This document shows, one piece after another, positions 17,541-27,036 of a stretch of DNA of 64,000 nt. This DNA comes from Candidatus Bathyarchaeia archaeon (GTDB taxonomy: Archaea; Thermoproteota; Bathyarchaeia; Bathyarchaeales; Bathyarchaeaceae): NCBI GenBank assembly GCA_035283685.1, contig DATETJ010000011.1, positions 184,461-248,460 on the forward strand. The letters run 5' to 3'. The translations under genes were made by a program, and so were the position numbers. Below the pieces are notes generated by a model that was given only the letters and a program-made list of their open reading frames with translations, made no database searches and was not told the DNA's origin. Every line of letters starts with the position of its first letter. Within the stretch, counting starts at the first letter, position 1.

Positions 17541-17954
17541 TCAAGCTTCAACGTAGCTGTGTCCCACGCATTCGATGTATTCCATTCCCGTTGCCTGAAT
17601 GCCCAACTTTGTCATGGATTCCAGTTGCGAATGGAACCGCTGCATGAAATGCTCCAAAGTTTCGGTGCCCAAATTTCTGAAGCTGGCATCAGTTAGCCGG
17701 TACGCGCCGCTCTGATCTTTGGCAACGAAGAAAATCGCGAAAGCCGCATAATCTGTTTTCCTAAGAGCTGATTGAAGACACCCCTGTTTATCGGATTCTT
17801 TGCAGTCGAAGAACACTTGATGAGCTTTAGAATACCATTGTCGCAGTTTGTACTCTGGAAAGTCCAAGCTCGGATACTTTTGCTTCAGTGATTCGACATA
17901 GTCTTGAGCGAGTGCGATCTCAGAACTCATATGTGTTTCCACCAATTGCGTCAA
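17541..17954 (-). CDS. Hypothetical protein, 137 aa
   Basis: I do not recognise the family. The sequence is soluble and of mixed composition, with a helical N-terminal half (IALAQDYVESLKQKYPSL, QWYSKAHQVFFDCKES) and a beta-like centre (YAAFAIFFVAKDQSGAYRLTD), followed by a helix and an ATGMEYIECVG end. Codon use looks like that of its neighbours. It is encoded alone, with its own minus-strand promoter space, convergent with the zinc-finger gene. Confidence 0.55.
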   Translation of the reverse strand: MTQLVETHMSSEIALAQDYVESLKQKYPSLDFPEYKLRQWYSKAHQVFFDCKESDKQGCLQSALRKTDYAAFAIFFVAKDQSGAYRLTDASFRNLGTETLEHFMQRFHSQLESMTKLGIQATGMEYIECVGHSYVEA

Positions 17955-18000
17955 GTGGATTATAGATGTCGCATCTGATAAAACCTAGCGCCTTATTTGA

Positions 18001-18011
18001 AATGGTTAAAT
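18001..18011 (+). promoter_or_regulatory. TATA box for the MFS transporter
   Basis: The sequence AATGGTTAAATATC at about 18000-18013 contains a TATA box. It is followed by a GAGG site near 18054, about 14 bases before the TTG at 18072. Confidence 0.45.
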
Positions 18012-18071
18012 ATCTCACTCCGGTACTAGACAGCCCACGACCCAACGTTTAACCGAGGACTGTTATCGAAG

Positions 18072-19307
18072 TTGTCGTTCTTCGACAAACTCAGAGAAGA
18101 ATTTTCGTTCGTCCGAGGCAACTACCTCGTCCTCGTAATAAGCTGGGTTTTCATTGACTTCGGAAATGAAATACCAGGCGCATACTACCCCTTATACGTC
18201 AAAGACCTAGGGGGCAACGAGCCAATCCTCGGCTTAATAGGCTTCGTAGCCCTCATCTGTTTGGCTTCAGTGCAGTTTCCAGGAGGCTACCTAGCCGACA
18301 AATACGGAAGAAGATGGCTGATATTCACCATGACCTTCGGCGTCGCGCTGTCCTACATATTTTTTGCTCTGGCTCCAAGCTGGGAGATCATTCTCTTAGG
18401 AGTAGTGGTGCAAAACCTGTGTTTGATATATCAACCAGCACTGTTCGCCATGATTTCAGATTCACTGCCACCTGAAAAACGCGGTATGGGAACCTCCATA
18501 ACTCAACTTATAGCATCGGTGGCCACGACGCCTGGACCTGCCATAGCTGCTTTCTTGTACACTATTTATGGATCTATAATGGGCATGAGAATAGGCTACG
18601 GCGTGGTCATCGTTTTGTTTCTGGTAGCAGCCGCCTTGCGATCAAATCTTAAAGAAACCATTTCTGATCCGCACAAGATCAGCGCCATGGAGATATTAAG
18701 GGCTTATCCCGCTTCACTTAAGGAGAGTTTCAGGGTTTGGAAGGTTGTGCCTAGGTCAACGTTTCATCTGTTCTTGGCTTTTCTGGTTGGTGGATTTTCG
18801 TTTGCTATGATACAGACTTTCACTGTGGTCTACGCTGTTGAGGATCTGGGATTGTCTAGGCCAGAGTGGTCGCTTGTCCTCATGGTTTTGTTTGCTGCAA
18901 TGATCGGCTTGGCCATTCCAGTCGGCAAACTTGTTGACAAAGTTGGGAGAAAAATCCCGTTGTTGCTCTCTTATGCATTTGCTGCTCCTGCGCTGTTGCT
19001 CTTCATCTATGGTGATCTTTACAGACTGTTCTTATCGTTGATCTTGTTGGGTTTGACCCAGTTGATGATGTTTTCCTCGTATTCAGCTCTCATGGCGGAT
19101 TTGGTGCCGAAGGAGCAGAGAGGAAAAGTGACCGGTTTTTCACAGTTTTTCAGTTACATTGTCATGGCTTTGGGAGTCCTGTTAGGAGGCATGCTGTATA
19201 CTAGCGTCAGCCATCAATTCCCATTCTTCCTGATGCTGATCTTCCTTATCCCGCAATTTCTCATCACACTGTTCATGGTTCATGAGCCGAAGCACCGCGA
19301 ACAGTGA
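18072..19307 (+). CDS. Major facilitator superfamily transporter
   Basis: 411 residues with 11-12 transmembrane helices. The loop after helix 2 has the MFS signature GGYLADKYGRRWL, and a second copy in the C-terminal half reads GKLVDKVGRKIPL. It resembles drug/metabolite exporters of the DHA1 type. Substrate unknown. Transcribed alone from its own promoter, convergent with the phosphoesterase gene. Confidence 0.92.
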   Translation: MSFFDKLREEFSFVRGNYLVLVISWVFIDFGNEIPGAYYPLYVKDLGGNEPILGLIGFVALICLASVQFPGGYLADKYGRRWLIFTMTFGVALSYIFFALAPSWEIILLGVVVQNLCLIYQPALFAMISDSLPPEKRGMGTSITQLIASVATTPGPAIAAFLYTIYGSIMGMRIGYGVVIVLFLVAAALRSNLKETISDPHKISAMEILRAYPASLKESFRVWKVVPRSTFHLFLAFLVGGFSFAMIQTFTVVYAVEDLGLSRPEWSLVLMVLFAAMIGLAIPVGKLVDKVGRKIPLLLSYAFAAPALLLFIYGDLYRLFLSLILLGLTQLMMFSSYSALMADLVPKEQRGKVTGFSQFFSYIVMALGVLLGGMLYTSVSHQFPFFLMLIFLIPQFLITLFMVHEPKHREQ

Positions 19308-19312
19308 GAGCG

Positions 19313-20176
19313 TTAGCTTAAGCTTCTCAGTTGATTGACTGCACCGAGAAAAGTGCCATCGAGCATATTGATCTCAGCGTTTTCAACGTCTATGGCGCCT
19401 GACCGCAGAAGTGGTCCAAGATACTCAATTGATTGACTGCCTCCTCTCTCATACCTGCCTCCGCTCTTCCTGTTTATCGGCCTGCCGCCAAGAAACTCGT
19501 TGAAATAGGGCATAATGTAGAACTCGGACACTTTAAGCCGCACACTGAATTTCTCGAACAAAAGCTTGGAAGGATCCTCGCCAGCTTTCACTCTGAAGCC
19601 CGCACCCTTCAAAAAAGACCGAGCAAGCTGATCCTGGTTTACGCCTGCCTTAAACCAGACCTGCGTTGTGATTCGGAATCCCAGCTGGTCACGAAAAGCC
19701 ACAGTTGGGTGCACATGCCCAATAACCAAGTTGCGATATTGAAGCAATTCAGCCGCAGGCCACGCGTTGCCGTGAGAGAAACCGACATCAAACAAAGCGA
19801 TGCCCGTTGACGGAATGATCTGCACCGCTGAAGGTAGAAGCGGCTCCAAGTTCCCGTCATGATTTCCCAAAACAACTTTGATGTCGGGCACTTTCTGCGT
19901 CAGAGCTTCGAACAGGTCAGGTATGTCGCGCCACTCTTCAAGTTCCACGCGTGCGATTGTGTGCTTAACATCGCCTAGAAATAGCAGGCTTGTAGGCTTG
20001 TACAAGTCTACGAGTTTGAGCAATCTATTCTTCATCTTTGGCGTTTGCGAAGGAACGTGAATGCCCTGCTCAGCTAGAGCCACTTCCCAGCCTATGTGAA
20101 GATCAGCCACAGCGAGAACTCGTTCTTCGCCCTTCCTCACCAGCAACGCAGGATATGGAAAAAGTGGCGACAACAA
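19313..20176 (-). CDS. Metallophosphoesterase (archaeal ICC-like)
   Basis: 287 residues with the calcineurin-type metal motifs in order: ADLHIGWE, LFLGDVKH, VLGNHDGN and IGHVHPTV. This matches the ICC-like archaeal phosphoesterases. The C-terminal part (FSVRLKVSEFYIMPYFNEFLGGRPIN region) is specific to that group. Substrate unknown; nuclease or phosphodiesterase activity is likely. It directly follows the inositol phosphatase gene on the same strand, 25 bases away. Confidence 0.88.
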   Translation of the reverse strand: MLSPLFPYPALLVRKGEERVLAVADLHIGWEVALAEQGIHVPSQTPKMKNRLLKLVDLYKPTSLLFLGDVKHTIARVELEEWRDIPDLFEALTQKVPDIKVVLGNHDGNLEPLLPSAVQIIPSTGIALFDVGFSHGNAWPAAELLQYRNLVIGHVHPTVAFRDQLGFRITTQVWFKAGVNQDQLARSFLKGAGFRVKAGEDPSKLLFEKFSVRLKVSEFYIMPYFNEFLGGRPINRKSGGRYERGGSQSIEYLGPLLRSGAIDVENAEINMLDGTFLGAVNQLRSLS

Positions 20177-20201
20177 GATGCGTTGGACGCTCCTAAGACC
20201 T

Positions 20202-21059
20202 TTACCTGCTTGGTCTTAACCAATTCGTGATTACATCGTGCATTTGCCTGTTTGCCGCTGCAATGAACGACACGCGCTGTTTAGGATCCAGCGGAGCGTC
20301 AAGTCTGCCCCCTTCGGCTGTGGTTATGATTCCACCAGCCTCGAGCAGGATCAAGTATGCCGCGGCTATATCGGTTATTCTTAGCTTACCGCGAATGTCA
20401 ATGAAAGCATCGCTTGTTCCATCGGCGACGTAACAGATTTCTAGAGCGTTGGCTCCCAGATGGCGTAAATGTCGTGTCCTCTCCAAGATTCTCACCAGCC
20501 GGTTGACTAGCTGCGGCGTCTTGAAAGTGCTGAAATCCACGCCCACCATGGCTTCTTCGAGCCTTTGTGTGTCCGAAGGCTTGATTCTTTTCCTGCCCTT
20601 GTAGGCGCCTTTACCTTTCTCAGCAACGTAGGTTACGTCTCTGAGTACATCAGCAACCAAGGCAACATTCACATCGCTCAACATCGGCTTTCTCGAAACT
20701 GCTAGAGAGATATTCACAAAGGGCAGGCCTCGAATAGCATTAGCGGTTCCATCAACTGGATCAGCAACTACAAAAAACTCAGAAGGAGACTCACCGATCC
20801 GCATGACTCCGGACTCTTCGCTGATCAGGGTACAGGAGACGTTGTGCTTCTGCAGGGTCTGGACTAGCGCGTTTTCAGCCGCCAAGTCAATCTGCTTCTT
20901 CACGTCGCCGCCTGCGCCTATTCCATATCCCTGCTTGGCTTGCGCTGAGCCAAACAAAGGCCGCACTTGTCGTTTCATGCTCTTAGCGCATGCTTTGAGT
21001 ACGGTGAGCCAATCAACCAACGAAGCTATTCCTCTTCTACTCATGATATTGGCGTGCAC
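20202..21059 (-). CDS. suhB: Inositol-1-monophosphatase / fructose-1,6-bisphosphatase family
   Basis: 285 residues. EESGV supplies the metal-binding Glu, and DPVDGTANAIRGLP is the classic lithium-sensitive phosphatase metal site. ITDIAAAYLILLEAGG near the C-terminus is the third conserved segment. Archaeal members (class IV FBPase/IMPase) act in gluconeogenesis and in making inositol or inositol-lipid head groups. An internal start at the Met giving MSRRGIAS is equally possible. Divergent from the reductase gene. Confidence 0.88.
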   Translation of the reverse strand: MHANIMSRRGIASLVDWLTVLKACAKSMKRQVRPLFGSAQAKQGYGIGAGGDVKKQIDLAAENALVQTLQKHNVSCTLISEESGVMRIGESPSEFFVVADPVDGTANAIRGLPFVNISLAVSRKPMLSDVNVALVADVLRDVTYVAEKGKGAYKGRKRIKPSDTQRLEEAMVGVDFSTFKTPQLVNRLVRILERTRHLRHLGANALEICYVADGTSDAFIDIRGKLRITDIAAAYLILLEAGGIITTAEGGRLDAPLDPKQRVSFIAAANRQMHDVITNWLRPSR

Positions 21060-21101
21060 TTTTAAGCGTGCACTCAGCCTAATCTATGCCAGAATCGCCC
21101 A

Positions 21102-22322
21102 TTGGACAGAAGCAAAGTGCAGACACAAGCTGACGTTGTGGTGGTAGGCGCTGGACCAGCAGGCTCTTTCGCCGCTTTGACAGCTGCCAAACTCGGCAAT
21201 GACGTCGTTATCTGCGAGGAACATAGCGGCGTAGGCTTGCCCAGCCACTGCGCCGGACACATTAGCATCAAAGGGCTAAACCAAGTGGGACTCCGAATGC
21301 CAGAGAAGGCCATGGAAAACAAAATTGCCAGCGCAATCTTTTACTCGCCCTCAGGCAACGAGTTCAGAGTAAGACTTCCTTCGCCTGTAACCTACGTGAT
21401 CAATAGATCCATGTTTGATAAGCACTTGGCACAACTCGCAGAACAAGCAGGCGCCAAGCTCTTGCTTGGAACAAAAGCGGAAGAACTCTTGATGGATCAA
21501 GGCTCGGTTCAAGGAATCTCACTCAAGAACGCAAAGCGCTTGAAATCAAAAATCGTGATCAATGCTGAGGGTTGTGCCTCCACACTTTTGAAGCAAGTCG
21601 GTCTGCAAACCTTTGACAAATCAATGGTTGTTAACGCGGTCAACGGCGAAGTCGACAGCATCAACGGCTTAGAACACGACACAGTTGAAGTCTTCCTAGG
21701 GCAGAAGTATGCTCCAGGCCTTTACGCTTGGATAATACCCAAACAGGACGGCTCAGCGAAAGTCGGACTAGCTACGAAACACGGAAACCCAAAAGAGCAT
21801 CTTAACCATTTCCTGAGTACACACCCTGTTGCCCGCAAGAAAATCAGATTTAGCGATGTTAAGAATCTGTCATTTCACCTAATCCCTCTGGGCGGACCAA
21901 TACCCAGAACATATCACAATGGATTCCTCGTCGTCGGCGACGCAGCTTCACACGTGAAGCCTACAACAGGCGGTGGTGTTGTAATGGGCTTGACATGTGC
22001 TAAGATCGCCGGAGAGACAGCGTCAGAGGCGGTACAGAACAACAATTCGTCAGAGGACTTCTTGTCACGTTACCAGATAAGATGCCAGCGGGCAATCGGT
22101 TTCGACATGATGGCCATGCGTCAAATGAGACTGATGCTGAACCGCCTCTCCGACAAGAAACTCGATGCAATAGTCAACTTGTGCCAACAATTCAAATTGA
22201 ATGAGGAACTCCGGAAAGTGAAGGACATCGATTTTCAGGGCAAATCAACGCTTCAATTGCTGAAAAGCCCAAGCGCATGGGCTGTGGCTCTATACTCGCT
22301 TGTGGCTTCTCTGACATCCTAA
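21102..22322 (+). CDS. Geranylgeranyl reductase family FAD protein
   Basis: 406 residues. N-terminal FAD fingerprint VVVVGAGPAGSFAALTAA, then the GGR-type segment GLPSHCAGHISIKGL and the C-terminal flavin motif VGDAASHVKPTTGGG. Members saturate the isoprenoid chains of archaeal membrane lipids; others act on quinones. The TTG at 21102 begins at the conserved N-terminus. A second, clearly different paralogue is encoded at 53658, so at least one of the two is the digeranylgeranylglycerophospholipid reductase. Confidence 0.9.
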   Translation: MDRSKVQTQADVVVVGAGPAGSFAALTAAKLGNDVVICEEHSGVGLPSHCAGHISIKGLNQVGLRMPEKAMENKIASAIFYSPSGNEFRVRLPSPVTYVINRSMFDKHLAQLAEQAGAKLLLGTKAEELLMDQGSVQGISLKNAKRLKSKIVINAEGCASTLLKQVGLQTFDKSMVVNAVNGEVDSINGLEHDTVEVFLGQKYAPGLYAWIIPKQDGSAKVGLATKHGNPKEHLNHFLSTHPVARKKIRFSDVKNLSFHLIPLGGPIPRTYHNGFLVVGDAASHVKPTTGGGVVMGLTCAKIAGETASEAVQNNNSSEDFLSRYQIRCQRAIGFDMMAMRQMRLMLNRLSDKKLDAIVNLCQQFKLNEELRKVKDIDFQGKSTLQLLKSPSAWAVALYSLVASLTS

Positions 22323-22404
22323 GTCAATTTTTGCTTCAATCTGCGCTTCATCGAACAAAAGCCTTAATCAAACCCTGAACAACACGATAACCGTGCCATA
22401 GCAA

Positions 22405-22767
22405 ATGTCCGACTTCACGTACAAGCAAGTCATCGTCATGCGCGCCGACCTGAAGATGGGCAGAGGCAAGATCGCAGCTCAAGCCGGGCACGCGGCGATC
22501 TCAGCGGCTGAGGAAGCTCGGAAGCATTTTCAAAGATGGTGGAAAGCTTGGCTCGACGAAGGACAATGCAAAATCGCTGTCAAAGTCAACAGCGAAGCCG
22601 ACCTGCTCAAACTTGAAGACATGGCACGACAGTATAACCTGCCCTACGCGCTGATTTCAGACCGAGGCTTAACCCAACTGGAGCCCGGCACCATCACGTG
22701 TCTAGCCATTGGTCCAGCGCCCTCGCCTGAAGTAGACAAGATTACAGGTAAGCTGACGCTTCTTTGA
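22405..22767 (+). CDS. pth2: Peptidyl-tRNA hydrolase 2
   Basis: Releases tRNA from stalled peptidyl-tRNA. 120 residues with the Pth2 pattern QVIVMRADLKMGRGKIAAQ, GHAAISAAEEA and the C-terminal ISDRGLTQLEPGTITCLAIGP. The stop overlaps the start of truD by four bases, so the two are co-translated. Confidence 0.96.
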   Translation: MSDFTYKQVIVMRADLKMGRGKIAAQAGHAAISAAEEARKHFQRWWKAWLDEGQCKIAVKVNSEADLLKLEDMARQYNLPYALISDRGLTQLEPGTITCLAIGPAPSPEVDKITGKLTLL

Positions 22768-24047
22768 CCGTTCCATTACTTGAGAAAAGGATTGGCATTG
22801 AAGTTTACGCAACCAAAAGCCAAGGCATTGGTGGAAAACTGCGCCATTTTCCCGAAGACTTCAAGGTAGAAGAGATTCTCACAAACGGGTCAACAGCTAA
22901 GATCGAACCCAATAATATGCCTATTATTACAGGACATGGTAGATACCTCATCCACGTGCTAGTCAAATGCAACGTGGACACCTTTCAAGCAGTACAGATA
23001 GTTGCCAACAAACTAGGCATCAACGTTGAACGTATCCAAATCGGCGGAATAAAAGACGCCAAAGCCCTAACCGCCCAGCACATAAGCGTAAGTCGAATGC
23101 TGCCAGAACAAGCAACACAGATCAAAACCACTAGCCTATGGGTGTATCCGCTACTTTTTTCCAACGAAAAAATGGATTCAAGTATGTTGTTTGGCAACAA
23201 TTTTCACATCAACATAAGAGCCATTAACCATCCAGCCTCAGCCATCACGAAGCGCCTTGAAAACGTTAACCGCAACCTGCTCAAACTCGGCGGATGCCCG
23301 AACTTCTTTGGGCACCAACGCTTCGGCACGATCCGGGCAATAACCCACTTGGTGGGCAAAGACATACTGCTGGGCGAATGGGAAAAAGCAGCGCTCACAT
23401 TTCTGGCAAAACCCAGCGTACTCGAGCGTCCTGAGTCAAGACAAGCAAGGCAACAGCTATGGAACACTCAAGACTACGAAAGCGCCCTTCGTTATTTTCC
23501 GCCTAGACTTGTCTACGAGCGACAAATGCTCAAACATCTTGCCCAACAACACAGAGACTTCATCGGCGCCTTTCACCGCCTACCAATAAAGCTGTGCCAG
23601 CTTTTCATCCAAGCGTACCAATCCTATCTATTCAACAGGTTCCTGAGCCAACGCATTATGCACGGGCTACCGCTCAAGAAACCGCGAGCAAATGAATACA
23701 GGTTGACAATAGACAGCAGAGAACACGTAGCTCTTCCATTGATAGGCTACAGACAAGGCATCTCAGGTGGACTGCAAGGTGAAATCGAAAAGACATTGCT
23801 TGAAGAGGAAGTCGTGCCGCCTGACAAGTTCAAAATCCCCGCCATGCCCAGAATCAGCTCATCAGGCGGTGTGCGAACAGCACTTACCGAAGTCATCGAC
23901 TTGCACTTAGAAAGACCCTCTCGAGATGAAACTAACATAAGCAGGAAGAAGATAGGGCCCAGTTTCACCTTGAGAAAAGGTTCTTACGCCACAGTGGTCT
24001 TACGCGAATTCATGAAGCCGAGGAACCCAGTTAAGGCTGGTTTCTAG
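22764..24047 (+). CDS. truD: tRNA pseudouridine synthase D
   Basis: Makes pseudouridine 13 in tRNA. 427 residues. The catalytic aspartate is Asp98 in IGGIKDAKALT, followed by the TruD-specific NFFGHQRFG and the C-terminal SSGGVRTALTE segment. Length is normal for archaeal TruD, with the inserted TRUD domain in the middle. In an operon with pth2 and convergent with aspS, five bases away. Confidence 0.95.
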   Translation: MTVPLLEKRIGIEVYATKSQGIGGKLRHFPEDFKVEEILTNGSTAKIEPNNMPIITGHGRYLIHVLVKCNVDTFQAVQIVANKLGINVERIQIGGIKDAKALTAQHISVSRMLPEQATQIKTTSLWVYPLLFSNEKMDSSMLFGNNFHINIRAINHPASAITKRLENVNRNLLKLGGCPNFFGHQRFGTIRAITHLVGKDILLGEWEKAALTFLAKPSVLERPESRQARQQLWNTQDYESALRYFPPRLVYERQMLKHLAQQHRDFIGAFHRLPIKLCQLFIQAYQSYLFNRFLSQRIMHGLPLKKPRANEYRLTIDSREHVALPLIGYRQGISGGLQGEIEKTLLEEEVVPPDKFKIPAMPRISSSGGVRTALTEVIDLHLERPSRDETNISRKKIGPSFTLRKGSYATVVLREFMKPRNPVKAGF

Positions 24048-24051
24048 TTGC

Positions 24052-25371
24052 TCAGGGTGTAAGCCTGAAGCGATCTCTTGGAAACAACGTGACTTCACGT
24101 ATGTTGTATTTGCCCGTCAAAACCATGGCAAACCTCTCTAGACCCAATGCCCACCCTGCATGAGGCGGCATACCATAGTCGAAAGCCTGCAAATGATACT
24201 TGAACGAGTCAGGGTTCAACCCCTGCTCCCTCAACCGTTGAGTCAGCACGTCTTTTGAGTCCACCCTTGTGCCGCCTGAGGCGAGTTCTATCCAGCTCCA
24301 CATCAGGTCGAAAGCCGCGCAAAGCTGTGGCTTGTCACCTCGCGGCTTCAAGTAAAACGGTTTAGACTTGGTCGGCCAGTCAGTGATCCAGTAATAATAG
24401 GGGTGCAACTTGCCTACGGTTCTCACCGCTTGCGTCGGAACGTCCTCTCCCCACGGAATTTCAATGCCTTCTTTTTTCAATTCCCTAAGAATCTGATCGT
24501 AAGTGAATCTGCGGAACGGTTTTTCGGGCACTTCCACCTTGTGTTTCAGAGCTTTCAGTTCTTTCTTGCAGCGGTCGTTCACTTCCTCGCAGATGTAATG
24601 CACGAGTTGCTCAAGTGTTTGCATAACGTCTTCAGCCGTGACGAATGCCTGCTCGATGTCGATGGAATTGAACTCGCTGATGTGCCTTCGCGTATGTGAC
24701 ATTTCAGCCCTGAAAAACGGTCCAATTTCAAAGACCTTCTCAAAATCGATGACCAACTGCTCTTTGTACAGCTGGGGACTCTGAGCCAAATACGCTTCTC
24801 TGTCATAGTAATCAACTGAAAACAACGCGGCTCCACCTTCAGTGGCTGAACCAATAATTCTCGGAGTATGCACCTCGATGAAGCCCAGTTGAGAAAGGAA
24901 ACTGCGGGTTGCCTCGCAGCCCACATGCTGAATCCTGAATATGGCACGGCTTTCTTCCCTTGACAAGTCTAACACACGCGCATCTAACCGAGCATCAATT
25001 TTGGACGGCGTCTTTCCAGTAATGTCAAGCGGCAAGGGTTGTTGCGCCACCCCCAGCACTCGAATCTCACTCGGGATAACTTCAACCCCGCGCGGTGTCA
25101 TCTTGGTCGATTGAACTGTGCCCTTGATGCCGATGCTGTATTGTCTTCCCAATGCTTCCGATTTTTCGAGTACTTGAGGAGCCACTTTCTTTCTGTGTAT
25201 GGTGATTTGAACGGTGCCTTCTCGGTCTTGAAGGATGATGAAGCGTAAGCCGCCTAGGTCCCTTATGTCCTGAATCCAACCAAATAGAACAACTTCCTTT
25301 CCGTTCAGCTCAGGCGTCACGCCAAGCGTGTAATGGGTTCTTCTCCAGTCTCCCAACTCGTCAAGTTTCAT
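24052..25371 (-). CDS. aspS: Aspartyl-tRNA synthetase (archaeal, possibly non-discriminating)
   Basis: 439 residues. N-terminal OB-fold anticodon-binding domain (VVLFGWIQDIRDLGGLRFIILQDREG), then a class II catalytic core with motif 2 FRAEMSHTRRH and motif 3 PPHAGWALGLERFAM. The archaeal type lacks the bacterial GAD insert, as here. Many archaeal enzymes also charge tRNA-Asn for the Asp-to-Asn amidotransferase route; the discriminating residue cannot be called here. A KH-domain gene precedes it on the same strand. Confidence 0.96.
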   Translation of the reverse strand: MKLDELGDWRRTHYTLGVTPELNGKEVVLFGWIQDIRDLGGLRFIILQDREGTVQITIHRKKVAPQVLEKSEALGRQYSIGIKGTVQSTKMTPRGVEVIPSEIRVLGVAQQPLPLDITGKTPSKIDARLDARVLDLSREESRAIFRIQHVGCEATRSFLSQLGFIEVHTPRIIGSATEGGAALFSVDYYDREAYLAQSPQLYKEQLVIDFEKVFEIGPFFRAEMSHTRRHISEFNSIDIEQAFVTAEDVMQTLEQLVHYICEEVNDRCKKELKALKHKVEVPEKPFRRFTYDQILRELKKEGIEIPWGEDVPTQAVRTVGKLHPYYYWITDWPTKSKPFYLKPRGDKPQLCAAFDLMWSWIELASGGTRVDSKDVLTQRLREQGLNPDSFKYHLQAFDYGMPPHAGWALGLERFAMVLTGKYNIREVTLFPRDRFRLTP

Positions 25372-25394
25372 GTCAATCTTCGCTCCATCAGTCT

Positions 25395-25907
25395 CTAATC
25401 GGCATACTCCACGCGCAGGGTAATTCCGCGAACCTTTTGGGCAATCTGTTTGATGGCTTCCACATCAAAGGGCGGTCTTCGTCCCCGTCTTCGCAGAATA
25501 ACCCGTGTCTCCTGACTGCCATCGGGCAACCAGATGGTGTTGATGGTGATAATGCTTACAGGCGCAAACAAGTCTTCAAGGAATTTTCGCTCGTCCACGC
25601 CTGCTTCCAGAACTTTCACGTTTTTGCCGGTTTTTTCACCGATGGTTCGAATGATCTTTCCTCCGGTGCTCAGAAGTCGAGTCACATCTCCCTTGCCAAG
25701 GATCAGCGCTAGTACGACGTCTGTTTCAACGGCCTTGTGAAAGTTGATTTCCTGCAGGGGGGGATGCGAACTTTCAAGTGAGAGCAGTAAACGACCTATT
25801 TCCAGATCAGTCTGGCTGATCTCGCCTTGCTTAAGCTTCGCTTGGCATTTTGAGCACAGAATCCCACTTTTTAGGCAAAATTGGCAAACATTCACCATCT
25901 TGGGCAT
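25395..25907 (-). CDS. Zinc-finger and KH-domain RNA-binding protein
   Basis: 170 residues. Residues about 8-24 contain CQFCLKSGILCSKC, a compact zinc-binding knuckle. The rest includes a KH-type segment (ISTGG-like KIIRTIGEKTGKNVKVLEA) and C-terminal VILRRRGRRPPFDVEAIKQ. It resembles archaeal NusA-like KH proteins. It is located 23 bases before aspS in one transcript, which suggests a translation or transcription-elongation role; that is inference. Confidence 0.75.
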   Translation of the reverse strand: MPKMVNVCQFCLKSGILCSKCQAKLKQGEISQTDLEIGRLLLSLESSHPPLQEINFHKAVETDVVLALILGKGDVTRLLSTGGKIIRTIGEKTGKNVKVLEAGVDERKFLEDLFAPVSIITINTIWLPDGSQETRVILRRRGRRPPFDVEAIKQIAQKVRGITLRVEYAD

Positions 25908-25930
25908 CTGTTAATCAGCGTCCCTCAACA

Positions 25931-25977
25931 ACCACCCCGGTGGTAATTCATACGAGCACTGTCTATGATAATATAAA
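25931..25977 (-). promoter_or_regulatory. Promoter and leader palindrome of the KH-aspS operon
   Basis: On the minus strand a TATA box (TTTATATTATC, about 25966-25976) is followed about 25-35 bases later by the palindrome ACCACC-CC-GGTGGT (25931-25944), which lies at or just after the expected transcription start. It could be an operator or a leader hairpin; the gene starts at 25907. Confidence 0.5.
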
Positions 25978-26059
25978 CCTTCCGTGAATTTTTAGCAGAA
26001 AAAGGAAAAAAGGGTGGCGAAGGTCTTTTGCCTGCGCTGTCTTGTTCGCCTCGTTGTTT

Positions 26060-26365
26060 TTACCTTGTCAGCGTGATTTCGATGGTGCTGACGTTGGTTG
26101 GTCCACGTCCCTCTTCGCCTAGTCGCGGTGGCAGTTGCTGTGTGCCGATGTCAATTGCCTTTATTTTGACGTCTGGCAGGAATCGGCGTCTGCATATTTC
26201 GACAACGTCCACTGCGTGGCTGATGGCTCTTCCTCTTGCTTTAACTTTTATTTCTGGTGCGTTGCCGTGGAAGAGGGTTATGCAAGCTAGGACGTAGTTC
26301 ATTGCAGGCTTTCGCCCGATCAAAACAGCATTGCTTTCACGCATGCTTTCACGCGGCTCTGACAT
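26060..26365 (-). CDS. albA: Alba chromatin protein
   Basis: 101 residues. N-terminal [18 protein letters not shown] carries the conserved DNA/RNA-binding lysine region, and [20 protein letters not shown] is the Alba core. Alba coats DNA and RNA in archaea, and its binding is tuned by lysine acetylation. A GGAGTGA site (26375-26381) lies about nine bases before the ATG. Single gene with its own promoter, divergent from the Lrp regulator. Confidence 0.95.
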   Translation of the reverse strand: MSEPRESMRESNAVLIGRKPAMNYVLACITLFHGNAPEIKVKARGRAISHAVDVVEICRRRFLPDVKIKAIDIGTQQLPPRLGEEGRGPTNVSTIEITLTR

Positions 26366-26559
26366 CTTGTTGTTTCACTCCTTGATGGTTTTTGTCAAAG
26401 GCGTTTTGTGTGCTCCTTTGCAAGCAGTTTAATGCGTGGCGGAATTTTATAACTGTTACTCTATAGGCAGCGTTACTGGTAGTATTTTGTGAATGTGCAG
26501 TAAGACATATATGTTGACGTTAGTAAACACAGACCTTTCCTAGGACAAGGTGTTACATC

Positions 26560-27024
26560 TTGAGCCGTGAAATCCCGTCTGGAAAACCTTTTCGACTGCT
26601 TAACATGCTCTATGAAAAGGGCAAACCGACCAGCACTTACACTTTGACAGTGAAGCAAGCAGAATTGGCTAAGCAACTCAACATAAGCCGGCAAGCATTG
26701 AATGTGCACTTGCGTAAGCTTCGAACTCAAGGACACATTCGCACTGGCAGAGGCTTCATCGATGTTACAGAAAAAGGACTTGCCATTTTAGGCGTGTCGG
26801 TTAACCCTGCGTTCGTGTTCGTTAAGGTGTCGCCTTTGAAACGCGTGCACGCCTACGCGGAGATTATTCAGTTCCCAGTTGAGCGTATTTACAGAGTAAC
26901 TGGCGACATGGATGCCATTATTCAGGTGGAAAGGGAGAAGCTGGATGACGCGCTTAAAAGACTAGCTTTAGTTGAGGGCATAGAAGACACAAAATCTTAC
27001 ATAACCATTCAGACACTCAAATAA
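26560..27024 (+). CDS. Lrp/AsnC-type transcription regulator
   Basis: 154 residues. An N-terminal winged helix (QAELAKQLNISRQALNVHLRKL) is followed by a C-terminal RAM-like ligand-binding domain (YRVTGDMDAIIQVEREKLDDALKRL). A TATA box (about 26505-26513) precedes the TTG start, and AAGGTG lies 8-9 bases upstream of it. Its position 12 bases before sucC suggests control of the succinyl-CoA synthetase genes or co-transcription with them. Confidence 0.85.
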   Translation: MSREIPSGKPFRLLNMLYEKGKPTSTYTLTVKQAELAKQLNISRQALNVHLRKLRTQGHIRTGRGFIDVTEKGLAILGVSVNPAFVFVKVSPLKRVHAYAEIIQFPVERIYRVTGDMDAIIQVEREKLDDALKRLALVEGIEDTKSYITIQTLK

Positions 27025-27036
27025 ACTCCTTCCAAA